Assembly: GCA_964630925.1 (NCBI GenBank)
Contig: CAZVZK010000276.1
Coordinates: 1-7,451, forward strand
Source: RGDT01 sp964630925
GTDB taxonomy: Bacteria > Planctomycetota > Planctomycetia > Gemmatales > Gemmataceae
Length of the DNA stretch: 7,451 bases
Direction: 5' to 3'
Numbering within the stretch: position 1 is the stretch's first letter; every line of letters starts with the position of its first letter. The notes under the pieces are model-generated. The model was not told the origin of the DNA. It saw nothing but the letters and a program-made list of their open reading frames with translations, and did not search any database. Shown one piece after another: positions 1 through 6,255 of this stretch. The position numbers and the translations under genes were made by a program.

Positions 1-232
1 CGTATTCCCTAGCGTTTTCGGGGTGTCTACTTGCGCCAACCCTTTTACGGTGGTTGTTCCAGTAGATGCCGACGTAGACGAAGCTGAGGACGTAACTCAG
101 GAACGTGGGCCAGAGCGGGAGGAGGTGCTCCAGCTGGTCGCCCTTGCTGGGCACCTTCAGCTCGAGGACCATGATGGTGAGGATGATGGCGAGGACGCCG
201 TCGCTGAACGCCTCGAGCCGGCCTGTGGACAT
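1..232 (-). CDS. TMEM175-family (DUF1211) potassium-channel-like protein, partial at left edge
   Basis: Reading leftward from an ATG at 230-232, the first 61 codons begin MSTGRLEAFSDGVLAIILTI and continue through VLELKVP to SYVLSFVYVGIYWNNH. The RxxxFSDG motif at residues 5-12 followed by a hydrophobic helix is the hallmark of TMEM175-type channels, where this first helix lines a K+-selective pore. YWNNH in the second helix is also typical. Family members normally continue NNHHHL... into further helices. Here the frame stays open but turns into RKRVGASRHPENARE, which does not look like the family, so homology appears to stop near position 49. The gene starts 39 bp after the kinase stop, so the two are probably co-transcribed. 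No convincing Shine-Dalgarno is visible. The identification rests on motifs, and whether the gene is truncated or merely divergent cannot be decided from the window. Confidence 0.72.
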   Translation of the reverse strand, partial: MSTGRLEAFSDGVLAIILTIMVLELKVPSKGDQLEHLLPLWPTFLSYVLSFVYVGIYWNNHRKRVGASRHPENAREY

Positions 233-271
233 GGTCGGATGCCTGCTGCGTCTGGGCGGCGTTGGGAAGTA

Positions 272-1777
272 TTACCGTTCTGGCGACCTCGGGGCGCGCC
301 CCATCTGAAGCATGTACAGGCCGAGCGCCACGGATACGCTGCCCTGATACAGGGTGAACACGAGGGGGGACCACTCCGGGAACCGCCTGAGGAAGATAGC
401 CAGGACGAAGTAACTCGCCCCGACCAGGTAGAAGCCGCCCCAGTAGGGGTTCGCGAACGCGAAGAATAGCAGGCCGTAGAACAGCGCCTGGATGGGGAAG
501 AGGGAGTATCGGAAGGCCGTGAGGTCCCCCCCATCCTGAGGCCGGTAGACGATCGGCAGCAAACACACGGCGAGGATCAATCCGGCCCACAACGCAAGCG
601 CGTGGCGGTCGCCGGTCCTCAGCGTCTCGCGACGCAGCAGCGACCACAGGAGTACCAATTGCGCAAGCAGCCCCCCCGCCACGATCCCGAGGAACACCGG
701 CACCGGCTGTCGCGAGCTGACCGCCCAGGCGTGAAGCAAGCCGGATGTGGTGCTGATGCAGCCGCTCAAGAGATTGATCCACCCCCAGGCGGTGACGTTC
801 GAGAACTGCTGGCGCAGGACGGCCCTCGTGACCTGACCCCACAGCCCCAGCGGCCTGGCCATTGTCCGCTCGCCGGACAGGTAGCGCTCCAGGTCGTCTG
901 CCACCTCCGCCGCCGTGGCGTACCGGCGCCGGGGGTCGGCCTCCAGGCACTTCATGCACACCGCCGACAGGTCGAGGTCCACGGCCGGGTTGAGCCGCTC
1001 CGGCGGGGGCGCGTCCGCCTCCTCCTCTCGAGCGAGCCCGATTTTGCCATGCCACGGGAACGGCGGCCGCCCCGTCAGCAGCGCGTACAGCACGGCCCCG
1101 CACCCGAAGATGTCCACGGCGGCGGTCAGCTCCTTCTCGCCGCGCGCCTGCTCGGGGGCCATGTAGCCGGGCGTCCCGAGGACGGCCCCGGTGAGGGTCA
1201 TCTCCTCCTCGCCGTCCATGTGCTTGGCGAGGCCGAAGTCGGCGACGTGAGGCTCGCCGTCCCGCCCGAGGAGGATGTTCGCCGGCTTGAGGTCGCGATG
1301 CAGGATCCCGCGTTCGTGCGCGTACTGAACGGCCCTGGCCACCTTGGCCATCAGCCGGGCGGCCTCGCGTGGCGGCAGCGGGCCGCCCCGCAAGAGGGCG
1401 GCGCAGGTCCCGCCGTCGATCCACCGCATGGCGAGGAATAGCATCCCCTCGCACTCGCCGGCCCCGAAGACGGGCACGATATTCGGGTGGTCGAGCCGCG
1501 CCGCGGCCTCCGCCTCCAGGCGGAATCTGCCGCGCTCCTGCGGCCCCGCGAAGGCCCCGGCGCGGATGACCTTGACCGCCTCCTCCCTCTTGAGCCGCGG
1601 ATTCCACGCCTTGTAGACCACACCCATGCCGCCCCGCCCCGCCTGCTCCAGGCCCTCGTACTCGCCGAACCGGGGCAACACGAAGACCGCGGCCGCCGTG
1701 ACGGCCTCGCACGCCGATTCGGCGTTGGCGTCGGTCATTGTGGCGGCCGGGACGGTCGGGAGCGTGTGAGGCGTCAT
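272..1777 (-). CDS. Hanks-type serine/threonine protein kinase with C-terminal multi-pass membrane region
   Basis: A 501-residue protein. The N-terminal kinase domain (about residues 38-300) is complete: glycine loop GRGGMG at 47-52, ATP-binding Lys69 (EAVKV), helix-C Glu88 before LDHPNIV, catalytic loop HRDLKPAN at 160-167 (Asp162), DFG at 180-182, GTPGYMAPE ending at 209, and a conserved Arg284-containing end (DPRRRYATAAEV). It should be an active kinase phosphorylating Ser/Thr on unknown partners. From about 325 to 492 there are some five to six hydrophobic segments (around 330-350, 360-381, 393-410, 427-443, 446-463, 473-491) with no recognisable sensor domain. This anchors the kinase domain on the cytoplasmic side. 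The start at 1777 is supported by GAGGAGG (complement of 1788-1794), ten bases upstream. ATG at codon 14 is an alternative. The stop is TAA at 272-274. A TMEM175-like gene follows in the same direction. Confidence 0.95.
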   Translation of the reverse strand: MTPHTLPTVPAATMTDANAESACEAVTAAAVFVLPRFGEYEGLEQAGRGGMGVVYKAWNPRLKREEAVKVIRAGAFAGPQERGRFRLEAEAAARLDHPNIVPVFGAGECEGMLFLAMRWIDGGTCAALLRGGPLPPREAARLMAKVARAVQYAHERGILHRDLKPANILLGRDGEPHVADFGLAKHMDGEEEMTLTGAVLGTPGYMAPEQARGEKELTAAVDIFGCGAVLYALLTGRPPFPWHGKIGLAREEEADAPPPERLNPAVDLDLSAVCMKCLEADPRRRYATAAEVADDLERYLSGERTMARPLGLWGQVTRAVLRQQFSNVTAWGWINLLSGCISTTSGLLHAWAVSSRQPVPVFLGIVAGGLLAQLVLLWSLLRRETLRTGDRHALALWAGLILAVCLLPIVYRPQDGGDLTAFRYSLFPIQALFYGLLFFAFANPYWGGFYLVGASYFVLAIFLRRFPEWSPLVFTLYQGSVSVALGLYMLQMGRAPRSPER

Positions 1778-1811
1778 GGGCGAGTGGCCTCCTCGGGCCT
1801 GCCGTGCTTCC

Positions 1812-1831
1812 GGCCGGCGACCCCGCCGGCC
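1812..1831. repeat. Perfect 8-bp inverted repeat in the kinase leader
   Basis: The arms at 1812-1819 and 1824-1831 (GGCCGGCG/CGCCGGCC) are perfectly complementary around a 4-base loop. The element lies between the suggested kinase -10 (1840-1845) and the Shine-Dalgarno (1788-1794). If that promoter is right, it would form a stable hairpin at the extreme 5' end of the kinase mRNA. A role in mRNA stability or regulator binding is inference. GC-rich DNA produces such stems readily by chance. Confidence 0.3.
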
Positions 1832-1839
1832 CCGACATC

Positions 1840-1868
1840 AGCCTATGCGCGCGCCCCCCGCCCCGCAA
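1840..1868 (-). promoter_or_regulatory. Possible sigma70-type promoter for the kinase gene
   Basis: On the minus strand TTGCGG (complement of 1863-1868) is followed by a 17-base spacer and TAGGCT (complement of 1840-1845). This fits a weak -35 and a TAnnnT-type -10. Transcription would begin near 1833, leaving a leader of about 55 bases with a good Shine-Dalgarno. The hexamers are poor, so this is only the best candidate in the 142-bp divergent intergenic region. Confidence 0.25.
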
Positions 1869-1882
1869 CCGGCCTTCCCGCC

Positions 1883-1912
1883 TTGACTCCATCACCCCGC
1901 CGGCGGTACCCT
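1883..1912 (+). promoter_or_regulatory. Possible promoter giving a leaderless mRNA for the membrane-protein gene
   Basis: TTGACT (1883-1888, five of six matches to the -35 consensus) is followed after 18 bases by TACCCT (1907-1912), a TAnnnT-type -10. The ATG of the next gene lies at 1920, only seven bases beyond the -10, and no Shine-Dalgarno precedes it (the bases before it are C-rich). Together these suggest transcription starting at or next to the A of the start codon. Such leaderless arrangements are known in other GC-rich bacteria; applying this here is inference. Confidence 0.35.
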
Positions 1913-1919
1913 CCCCCGC

Positions 1920-2648
1920 ATGCAGCTCCTCGTCCCCGACATCCTGGCCGCCACGCGCGAGGTCTCGCCCTCCATCCTCGTCGTGATCTTCCTCGCCGGC
2001 GCAGGCCTGTGGCTCTACGGCGGACGCACCCACCGCTTCTGGCTCGCCCTCTCCGTCACCGTCGCCGCCGGCATCGTCGGCCTCCAGGTGTCGCGCGACT
2101 TCGGCGTCCAGCCGCTCGTCGCCGCCCTGCTCCTCGCCCTCTCCGCGGGGTCCCTGGCCCTGGCCCTGGCGCGGATCGGCGTCTTCGCCGCCGGCGGCAT
2201 CGCCGCCATCGCCCTCGCACGCTCCATCGCCAACGGATGGAACGACTTCCTGTGCTTCCTCGCCGGCGGCCTCGCCGGCGTCCTCCTCTTCCCCCTGTGG
2301 ATCGCCGTCCTCTCCAGCGCCGCCGGCACCGCCCTGATGGCCTACGCCCTCGTCAGCCTCCTCGACCAGTGGCTCCGCCTCGACAGCCGCGCCTGGGCCG
2401 CCGCCAACGCCCCCCTCATCAACTGGTCCCTCGGCGCCTGGGTGGTCCTGGGCGTGCTGGCCCAGTACGCCCTCGACCGCGCCCACCAGAAGGACAAGGC
2501 CGAGGACAAGAAGGACAAGAAGGAGAAGGCCAAGAAGGAGAAGGACGACCCCGCCACCTTGCCCGTCCCCTTGCCGCCCGAGCCCCCTCCCGCGAAAACT
2601 CCCTGGTGGGATCTGCCGACCCTCTTCGGCAAGAAGAAGGCCGCCTGA
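1920..2648 (+). CDS. Polytopic membrane protein, DUF4203/TMEM198-like, with Lys/Asp-rich cytoplasmic tail
   Basis: A 242-residue protein with about seven hydrophobic segments (roughly 17-34, 39-57, 65-84, 86-103, 110-129, 130-149, 168-186). Small-residue-rich helices begin GAGLWLYGGRTHRFWLALS, resembling the TM7SF3/TMEM198 (DUF4203) fold. I make that assignment with modest confidence. Residues 187-210 form a strongly charged stretch of KDK/KEK repeats, then a proline-rich linker (211-227), then a short TPWWDLPTLFGKKK end, all probably cytoplasmic. The function is unknown. The start is the first ATG after the divergent intergenic region; it lacks a Shine-Dalgarno and may be leaderless. The stop TGA at 2646-2648 is 21 bp before the next gene on the same strand. 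Confidence 0.85.
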   Translation: MQLLVPDILAATREVSPSILVVIFLAGAGLWLYGGRTHRFWLALSVTVAAGIVGLQVSRDFGVQPLVAALLLALSAGSLALALARIGVFAAGGIAAIALARSIANGWNDFLCFLAGGLAGVLLFPLWIAVLSSAAGTALMAYALVSLLDQWLRLDSRAWAAANAPLINWSLGAWVVLGVLAQYALDRAHQKDKAEDKKDKKEKAKKEKDDPATLPVPLPPEPPPAKTPWWDLPTLFGKKKAA

Positions 2649-2669
2649 CCCGCCCCGAGGGCGTCTCGC

Positions 2670-2876
2670 ATGCTGGCCCGGATCGCCGCGTTGCTCCTGC
2701 TCGCCGCCCTGCCCCTGCACGCGCCCGCCCAGCCCGGCAAGAAGGACGGGCCCGCCCCGGCGCCCGCACAGGCCGCGCCGGCCAACGAGCCGAGCTTCAT
2801 CATCCCCTACCTGATCGGGGCGCTGCTGTTGGCCGGCGTCATCCTCATCGTCTGCACCCCCGGCCGCAAGGCCTGA
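2670..2876 (+). CDS. Small exported single-pass membrane protein, function unknown
   Basis: A 68-residue protein. Residues 1-20 look like a Sec signal peptide (Arg4, a leucine/alanine core, then HAPA before Gln21). Residues 21-41 form a Pro/Ala/Lys-rich low-complexity linker. Residues 43-62 form one strong transmembrane helix, and the C-terminus ends CTPGRKA. GAGG at 2657-2660 lies nine bases before the ATG. It sits 21 bp after the polytopic protein gene and 18 bp before bioB, so it is likely co-transcribed with both. If the signal peptide is cleaved, the linker lies outside the membrane and the basic end inside. I recognise no family. The match of start, ribosome site and secretion features makes it a real gene rather than chance. 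Confidence 0.7.
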   Translation: MLARIAALLLLAALPLHAPAQPGKKDGPAPAPAQAAPANEPSFIIPYLIGALLLAGVILIVCTPGRKA

Positions 2877-2894
2877 CCATCGGAGCCGCACCTC

Positions 2895-3971
2895 ATGGAC
2901 ATCGACCCCGTCGGGATCTCGCGCCGCATCATCGCCGGGGGCGATGTCACACGCGAGGAGGCCCGCGCCCTCCTCGCCGCCCAGGGCGAGACGCTCCACG
3001 ACCTGTTCCATGCCGCCGGGAAGGTCCGCCGCCACTTCCACGGCGACCGGGTCACGTTCTGCTCCATCCTCCCCACCAAGTTCGGCAACTGCTCCGAGGA
3101 CTGCGGGTTCTGCGCCCAGAGCGCCCACTTCGACACCGGCATCACGCCCCACCAGATGATGGAAGGCGACGAGGTCGAGAAGGCCTGCACCAGCGCCCGC
3201 GACAACGGCGCCAGCGCCTTCGGCATCGTCAACAGCGGCCGCGGCCCCACGAAGCGCGAATGGCCGCGCATCATGGACGCCATCCGCGGCATGAAGAAGG
3301 TGGACGGCATCTGCCACTGCGCCACCCTCGGCAAACTCGACGAGGGGCAGGCCCGCGACCTGGTGGCCGCCGGCATCCGCCGCGTCAACCACAACCTGGA
3401 GACCTCGAAGGAGCATTTCCCGAAGATCGTCTCCACCCACACCTGGGAGGAGCGCGTCGAGACGGTGCGCATCGCCCAGCGGGCCGGCCTGGAGGCGTGC
3501 GTCGGCTGCATCTTCGGCATGGGCGAGACCGACGACGACCGCGTGAGCGTCGCCTTCAGCCTCAAGGAGCTGAACCCCAGCGTCGTCCCCCTCAACTTCC
3601 TGTACCCCATCCCCGGCACGCCGCTCGCCGACATGCCACGCCTCAAGCCGATGGAGATCCTGCGCATCGTCGCCGTCATGCGCCTCGTCCTGCCGAGGCA
3701 GGATCTGAAGGTGGCCGGCGGCCGCGAGAAGAACCTGCGTGACCTCCAGTCGTGGATCTTCCACGTCGGCGCGACGAGCGCCCTGATCGGCAACTACCTG
3801 GCGACGTACGGCAGGCCGCACTCCGACGACCTGCAGATGATCGAGGACCTCGGCCTGACGTGGCACGAGGACCGCGTCGGCGACGCCGACCCGGCGGTGC
3901 CCATGCCGGCCGAGGCCCCCGTGCGCGGGATGTCGCTGCGGGTAGTTGGCAGCCAGTCAGCAGCCAGGTAA
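2895..3971 (+). CDS. bioB: Biotin synthase (radical SAM), with altered auxiliary-cluster ligands
   Basis: A 358-residue protein that converts dethiobiotin to biotin by radical SAM chemistry, the last step of biotin synthesis. The radical-SAM [4Fe-4S] motif is Cys66-SED-Cys70-GF-Cys73 in GNCSEDCGFCAQSAHF. Other family signatures are NSGRGPT (114-119), NHNLETS (165-171), GMGET (208-212), GTPLAD (241-246) and GGRE (275-278), where Arg277 matches the E. coli Arg260 ligand. The position of E. coli Cys97 is Gly110 (AFGIVNSGRG against YCIVASGRG in Bacillus), while CHC (140-142) and CVGC (202-205) contain the Cys128 and Cys188 equivalents plus one extra Cys each. A tail of about 37 residues follows the usual end of the family, and its last nine codons are made of repeat DNA. 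GGAG at 2882-2885 supports the start. No other biotin gene is in view. Confidence 0.93.
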   Translation: MDIDPVGISRRIIAGGDVTREEARALLAAQGETLHDLFHAAGKVRRHFHGDRVTFCSILPTKFGNCSEDCGFCAQSAHFDTGITPHQMMEGDEVEKACTSARDNGASAFGIVNSGRGPTKREWPRIMDAIRGMKKVDGICHCATLGKLDEGQARDLVAAGIRRVNHNLETSKEHFPKIVSTHTWEERVETVRIAQRAGLEACVGCIFGMGETDDDRVSVAFSLKELNPSVVPLNFLYPIPGTPLADMPRLKPMEILRIVAVMRLVLPRQDLKVAGGREKNLRDLQSWIFHVGATSALIGNYLATYGRPHSDDLQMIEDLGLTWHEDRVGDADPAVPMPAEAPVRGMSLRVVGSQSAAR

Positions 3972-4096
3972 CAGCCGTTATCAGCCAGTTTGAAGAAGAA
4001 GACAACAGCCTGCCTACCCGTGATGGTGGGCCGGCTGCTCCGTCGTTAACTGGCTGCTAACGGCTGTCAACTGGCTGTTGACTGGCTGTCAGCTAC
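3942..4096. repeat. Long imperfect inverted repeat of degenerate 10-11 bp units between convergent genes
   Basis: The arm at 3942-3990 and the arm at 4048-4096 are inverted copies of 49 bp with about 43 matching positions, separated by a 57-bp loop (3991-4047). Each arm contains four tandem CAGCCAGT-like units with lengths 11, 11, 10 and 10, in the same order, so the arms pair unit for unit. The left arm contains the last nine codons and the TAA stop of bioB. The right arm ends one base before the stop of the caspase gene. The structure could act as a bidirectional terminator or mRNA 3' protection for both genes, although there is no U tract. It could also be a dispersed intergenic repeat that inserted here. 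Confidence 0.85.
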
Positions 4097-6037
4097 TCAG
4101 GATCCGTCCCCGATGAGCGGCGGGTTGAGGGCCGAGGGCGGATCCCCCGGACGCGCGTTCTTCTCCTTGAGCTGCTTCGCCTTGGCGTCGTCGGCCTCGG
4201 CCCGCGCCTTGTCGCCCTTGGACCGGTACGCCTTCGCCCGGTCGAGGTACGCCCCGGCACGCGCCGGGTCCAGCTCGATGGCCTTCGTGTAGTCGGCGAT
4301 GGCCCTGTCCCACTCCTTGAGCCAGGAGCGGGCCGCCCCGCGCATGTGCCACGCCCGCGCGTGCTTCGGGTCCAGCTTGAGCGCCTCGTCGAAGTCCGCT
4401 ATCGCCGTCCGGTAATCCTTCTTCTTGAGGAACACATAGCCGCGGTTGAACAGCGCCGCCGCGAACTTCGGGTCCAGCCGCACCGCCTCGCCGTAGTCCT
4501 CCAACGCCTTGTCCAGGTCGTTGCGGTCGAGGTGCAGGTTGCCGCGCGCGTTGACCGCCCGCGACGACGTCGGCATCAGCTTGACCGCCGTGTCCAGGTC
4601 GCGCAGCGCCTCGTCGGCCTGCTTCTTCATCAGGTACACCGCCGCCCGGTCCTGGTACGCGATGCCGAACTTCGGGTCGGCCGTCAACGCCCGGTTCAGG
4701 TCAGCCAGCGCGCCGTCGGCGTCCTTCTTGCGCATCGCCACCAGGGCGCGCCAGTGGTAGGCCGCCGCCCCCTTGGGGTCGAGGCGGATCGCCTGCGTGA
4801 AGTCGTCCGCCGCCCGGTCCAGGTCGTTGAGCCGCAGCAGCGCCCGCCCCCGGTTGATGTGCGCCATCAGGTGCCGCGGGTCACGCTTCAGCGCCTCGTC
4901 GTACTCCGGCAGCGCCTTGCGCGGCTGGTTGTCGTGGAACAGGTGGACGTTGCCGCGCGTGTGGTACGGCGCCGCGATCTTCGAGTCGAGCTCCAGCGCC
5001 CTGTTGGCGTCCGCCAGCGCCCGCTTGCCCTCGCGCATCTGCTCCAACGCGTGCCCGCGCAGCGCCAGAAGGAACGCCGAATCCGGCGACGACTCCAGCG
5101 CCTTGCCCGCCGCCTCCGCCGCCTTCCTGTACTCCCGCGCCTTCAGATGCTCCAGGGCCTGGGCCCGCAGCTCCATGACCTCCTTCGGCGTCGCCTTCTT
5201 CCCCGCCAGCCCCGCCGGCAGCAGCGTGATCGGGAAGTTGGCCCGGCTCACCAGCTCGGGGCGCTGCTTCGCGTGCGGCCCGACCGCCTTCTTGACGTGC
5301 TCCGGCACCGCCCTTTGAACGTAGTCCGTCAGGCTGTTCAGCGTCACGTCCTTGCCCGGTGACGCCTTGCCGCGCAGCCCCTCGATGAGGAAGTGGAAGA
5401 ACACGCCGTGCTTGAGCTTCTCGCTCTCGTAGGCCACCTCGCCCGCGCTGCAGCTGAACAGGGCCGCCACGTTCTCCGGCGCCTTGTCGCGCCGCCCGTT
5501 CGTCTTCGGCGCCGACACGTTCTTCAGCTCCGCGGGGCGCGGCCCGGGCGGCAGCGGGTCGTTGCGGCACGAGTCCGAGAGCAGCACCTTGGCGCGTGCC
5601 TTCGACCTGCCCATCGCCTCGTACACCTCGCCCAGCGAGATCAGCGTCTTGCGGTCCTTCAGCATGGCGTCCATCGGGCAGAACCACGGCTCGTCGCCGC
5701 CGGCGAGCTGCACCCCGTGCCCGCAGAACGCGATCACCACCGTGTCGTCGGCCTTCCGCCCGTCGAGCAGCGCCTTCAGCTCGCGGCGGATGTTGGCCGA
5801 CGTGGGCAGGTAGCGCGACTCGAAGCCGCCCTGCGCCTGCGTGAGCAAGACGACGCGTTTGTACCCGCCCTGGCGCAGCACCTCGGCCAGCTCGGCCACG
5901 TCGTTCTCCGTCTGGTCGAGCTGCGTCAGCTGCGTCCTGTCGTACTGCTTGACCGCCACGAGCAGGGCGTGACGCTCGCCGGCCCCGGCGGCCGGCCCGG
6001 CGGCCAGCAGGCACAGGATCACGGCGGGGCGGAACAT
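4097..6037 (-). CDS. Exported caspase-fold (peptidase C14) protease with C-terminal TPR array
   Basis: A 646-residue protein from the ATG at 6037, chosen because GGAGAAG precedes it and a signal peptide starts there (MFRPAVILCLLAAGPAAGAG). An in-frame ATG at 6073 would add 12 unhelpful residues. Residues 22-275 are a caspase p20-like domain: HALLVAVKQYD, then the catalytic His107 in FCGHG and Cys157 in LLSDSCRND. Asp155 in DSC resembles metacaspases, whose acidic pocket favours Arg/Lys at P1, so a basic cleavage preference is inferred. Residues about 291-625 form nine to ten TPRs with a 34-residue period (YxxRGxxxxxxxDxxxALxDxxxAxxLDP), a protein-binding surface. The last 30 residues are charged, then proline-rich. 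It would act outside the cytoplasm, with unknown substrates. The gene ends exactly at an inverted-repeat arm shared with convergent bioB. Confidence 0.93.
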   Translation of the reverse strand: MFRPAVILCLLAAGPAAGAGERHALLVAVKQYDRTQLTQLDQTENDVAELAEVLRQGGYKRVVLLTQAQGGFESRYLPTSANIRRELKALLDGRKADDTVVIAFCGHGVQLAGGDEPWFCPMDAMLKDRKTLISLGEVYEAMGRSKARAKVLLSDSCRNDPLPPGPRPAELKNVSAPKTNGRRDKAPENVAALFSCSAGEVAYESEKLKHGVFFHFLIEGLRGKASPGKDVTLNSLTDYVQRAVPEHVKKAVGPHAKQRPELVSRANFPITLLPAGLAGKKATPKEVMELRAQALEHLKAREYRKAAEAAGKALESSPDSAFLLALRGHALEQMREGKRALADANRALELDSKIAAPYHTRGNVHLFHDNQPRKALPEYDEALKRDPRHLMAHINRGRALLRLNDLDRAADDFTQAIRLDPKGAAAYHWRALVAMRKKDADGALADLNRALTADPKFGIAYQDRAAVYLMKKQADEALRDLDTAVKLMPTSSRAVNARGNLHLDRNDLDKALEDYGEAVRLDPKFAAALFNRGYVFLKKKDYRTAIADFDEALKLDPKHARAWHMRGAARSWLKEWDRAIADYTKAIELDPARAGAYLDRAKAYRSKGDKARAEADDAKAKQLKEKNARPGDPPSALNPPLIGDGS

Positions 6038-6075
6038 CGCGGCTTCTCCATGCGGGTGTACGGAATCCCTCATTC

Positions 6076-6106
6076 AGCATACGCCGACGCCGGCACGCCG
6101 TGACAG
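6076..6106 (-). promoter_or_regulatory. Weak candidate promoter for the caspase-TPR gene
   Basis: On the minus strand TATGCT (complement of 6076-6081) fits a -10 of the TAnnnT kind. CTGTCA (complement of 6101-6106) matches four of six -35 positions, but with a long 19-base spacer. Transcription would start near 6069, giving a leader of about 32 bases before the ATG at 6037 and excluding the alternative ATG at 6073. The spacing is poor, so the call is tentative. Confidence 0.22.
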
Positions 6107-6118
6107 GAAAGTGGCGGC

Positions 6119-6194
6119 TCACACGTCGAAGTCCCAGAGGGCGACGCGGCCCGTCTTGCCCGCCGCCGCCGCCCGCATGCCGTCGGGCGAGAAC
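6119..6194. repeat. Direct repeat, left copy (WD40 3' end)
   Basis: This 76-bp segment matches 7183-7258 in the same orientation at 74 of 76 positions, differing only at 6123/7187 and 6137/7201. Similarity ends abruptly after GAGAAC at 6194. It encodes, on the minus strand, the last 24 codons and stop of a WD40 protein. Identity this high over synonymous positions points to recent duplication or gene conversion rather than protein-level conservation. The copies bracket the DUF4365 gene pair. Confidence 0.95.
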
Positions 6195-6238
6195 ACGAGC
6201 GCGTCCACGTCCTGCCTGCGCCCCTCCAGGTAGATCAT
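6119..6238 (-). pseudogene. WD40-repeat gene remnant (last blade only)
   Basis: From an ATG at 6236-6238 the minus strand encodes 39 residues, MIYLEGRRQDVDALVFSPDG followed by MRAAAAGKTGRVALWDFDV, then TGA. The second half is residue for residue the end of the WD40 protein at 7183. The first half is WD40-like in style (xxDVxALVFSPDG) but different from that gene. A single blade cannot form a propeller, so this is most simply a leftover 3' end of a WD40 gene cut away by the arrival of the adjacent cassette. Translation of the small frame is not excluded. The region just upstream on its strand is the dyad promoter of the plus-strand cassette. Confidence 0.8.
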
Positions 6239-6255
6239 CCCCGCCCTCCCGCCGT

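Noticed and set aside
1487..3742. A 751-codon plus-strand frame
   Set aside because: It crosses the kinase start, two membrane genes and bioB in a different frame, and its Arg/Pro/His-rich product is a GC artefact.
45..3866. A 1,273-codon open frame on the minus strand spanning kinase and bioB
   Set aside because: It is out of frame with the kinase and antisense to bioB, has low-complexity Arg/Gly/Ala/Glu composition typical of stop-poor frames in GC-rich DNA, and shows no domain.
3948..4090. CRISPR array
   Set aside because: The units are only 10-11 bp, directly adjacent without spacers, and arranged as inverted arms.
4160..5180. DNA-level tandem repeats
   Set aside because: The about 102-bp periodicity is the codon reflection of 34-residue TPR motifs, not a separate repeat element.
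6011..6037. Lipoprotein signal on the caspase protein
   Set aside because: The only early cysteine (Cys9) is preceded by Leu and sits inside the hydrophobic core, so it does not fit a lipobox; an ordinary Sec signal fits better.
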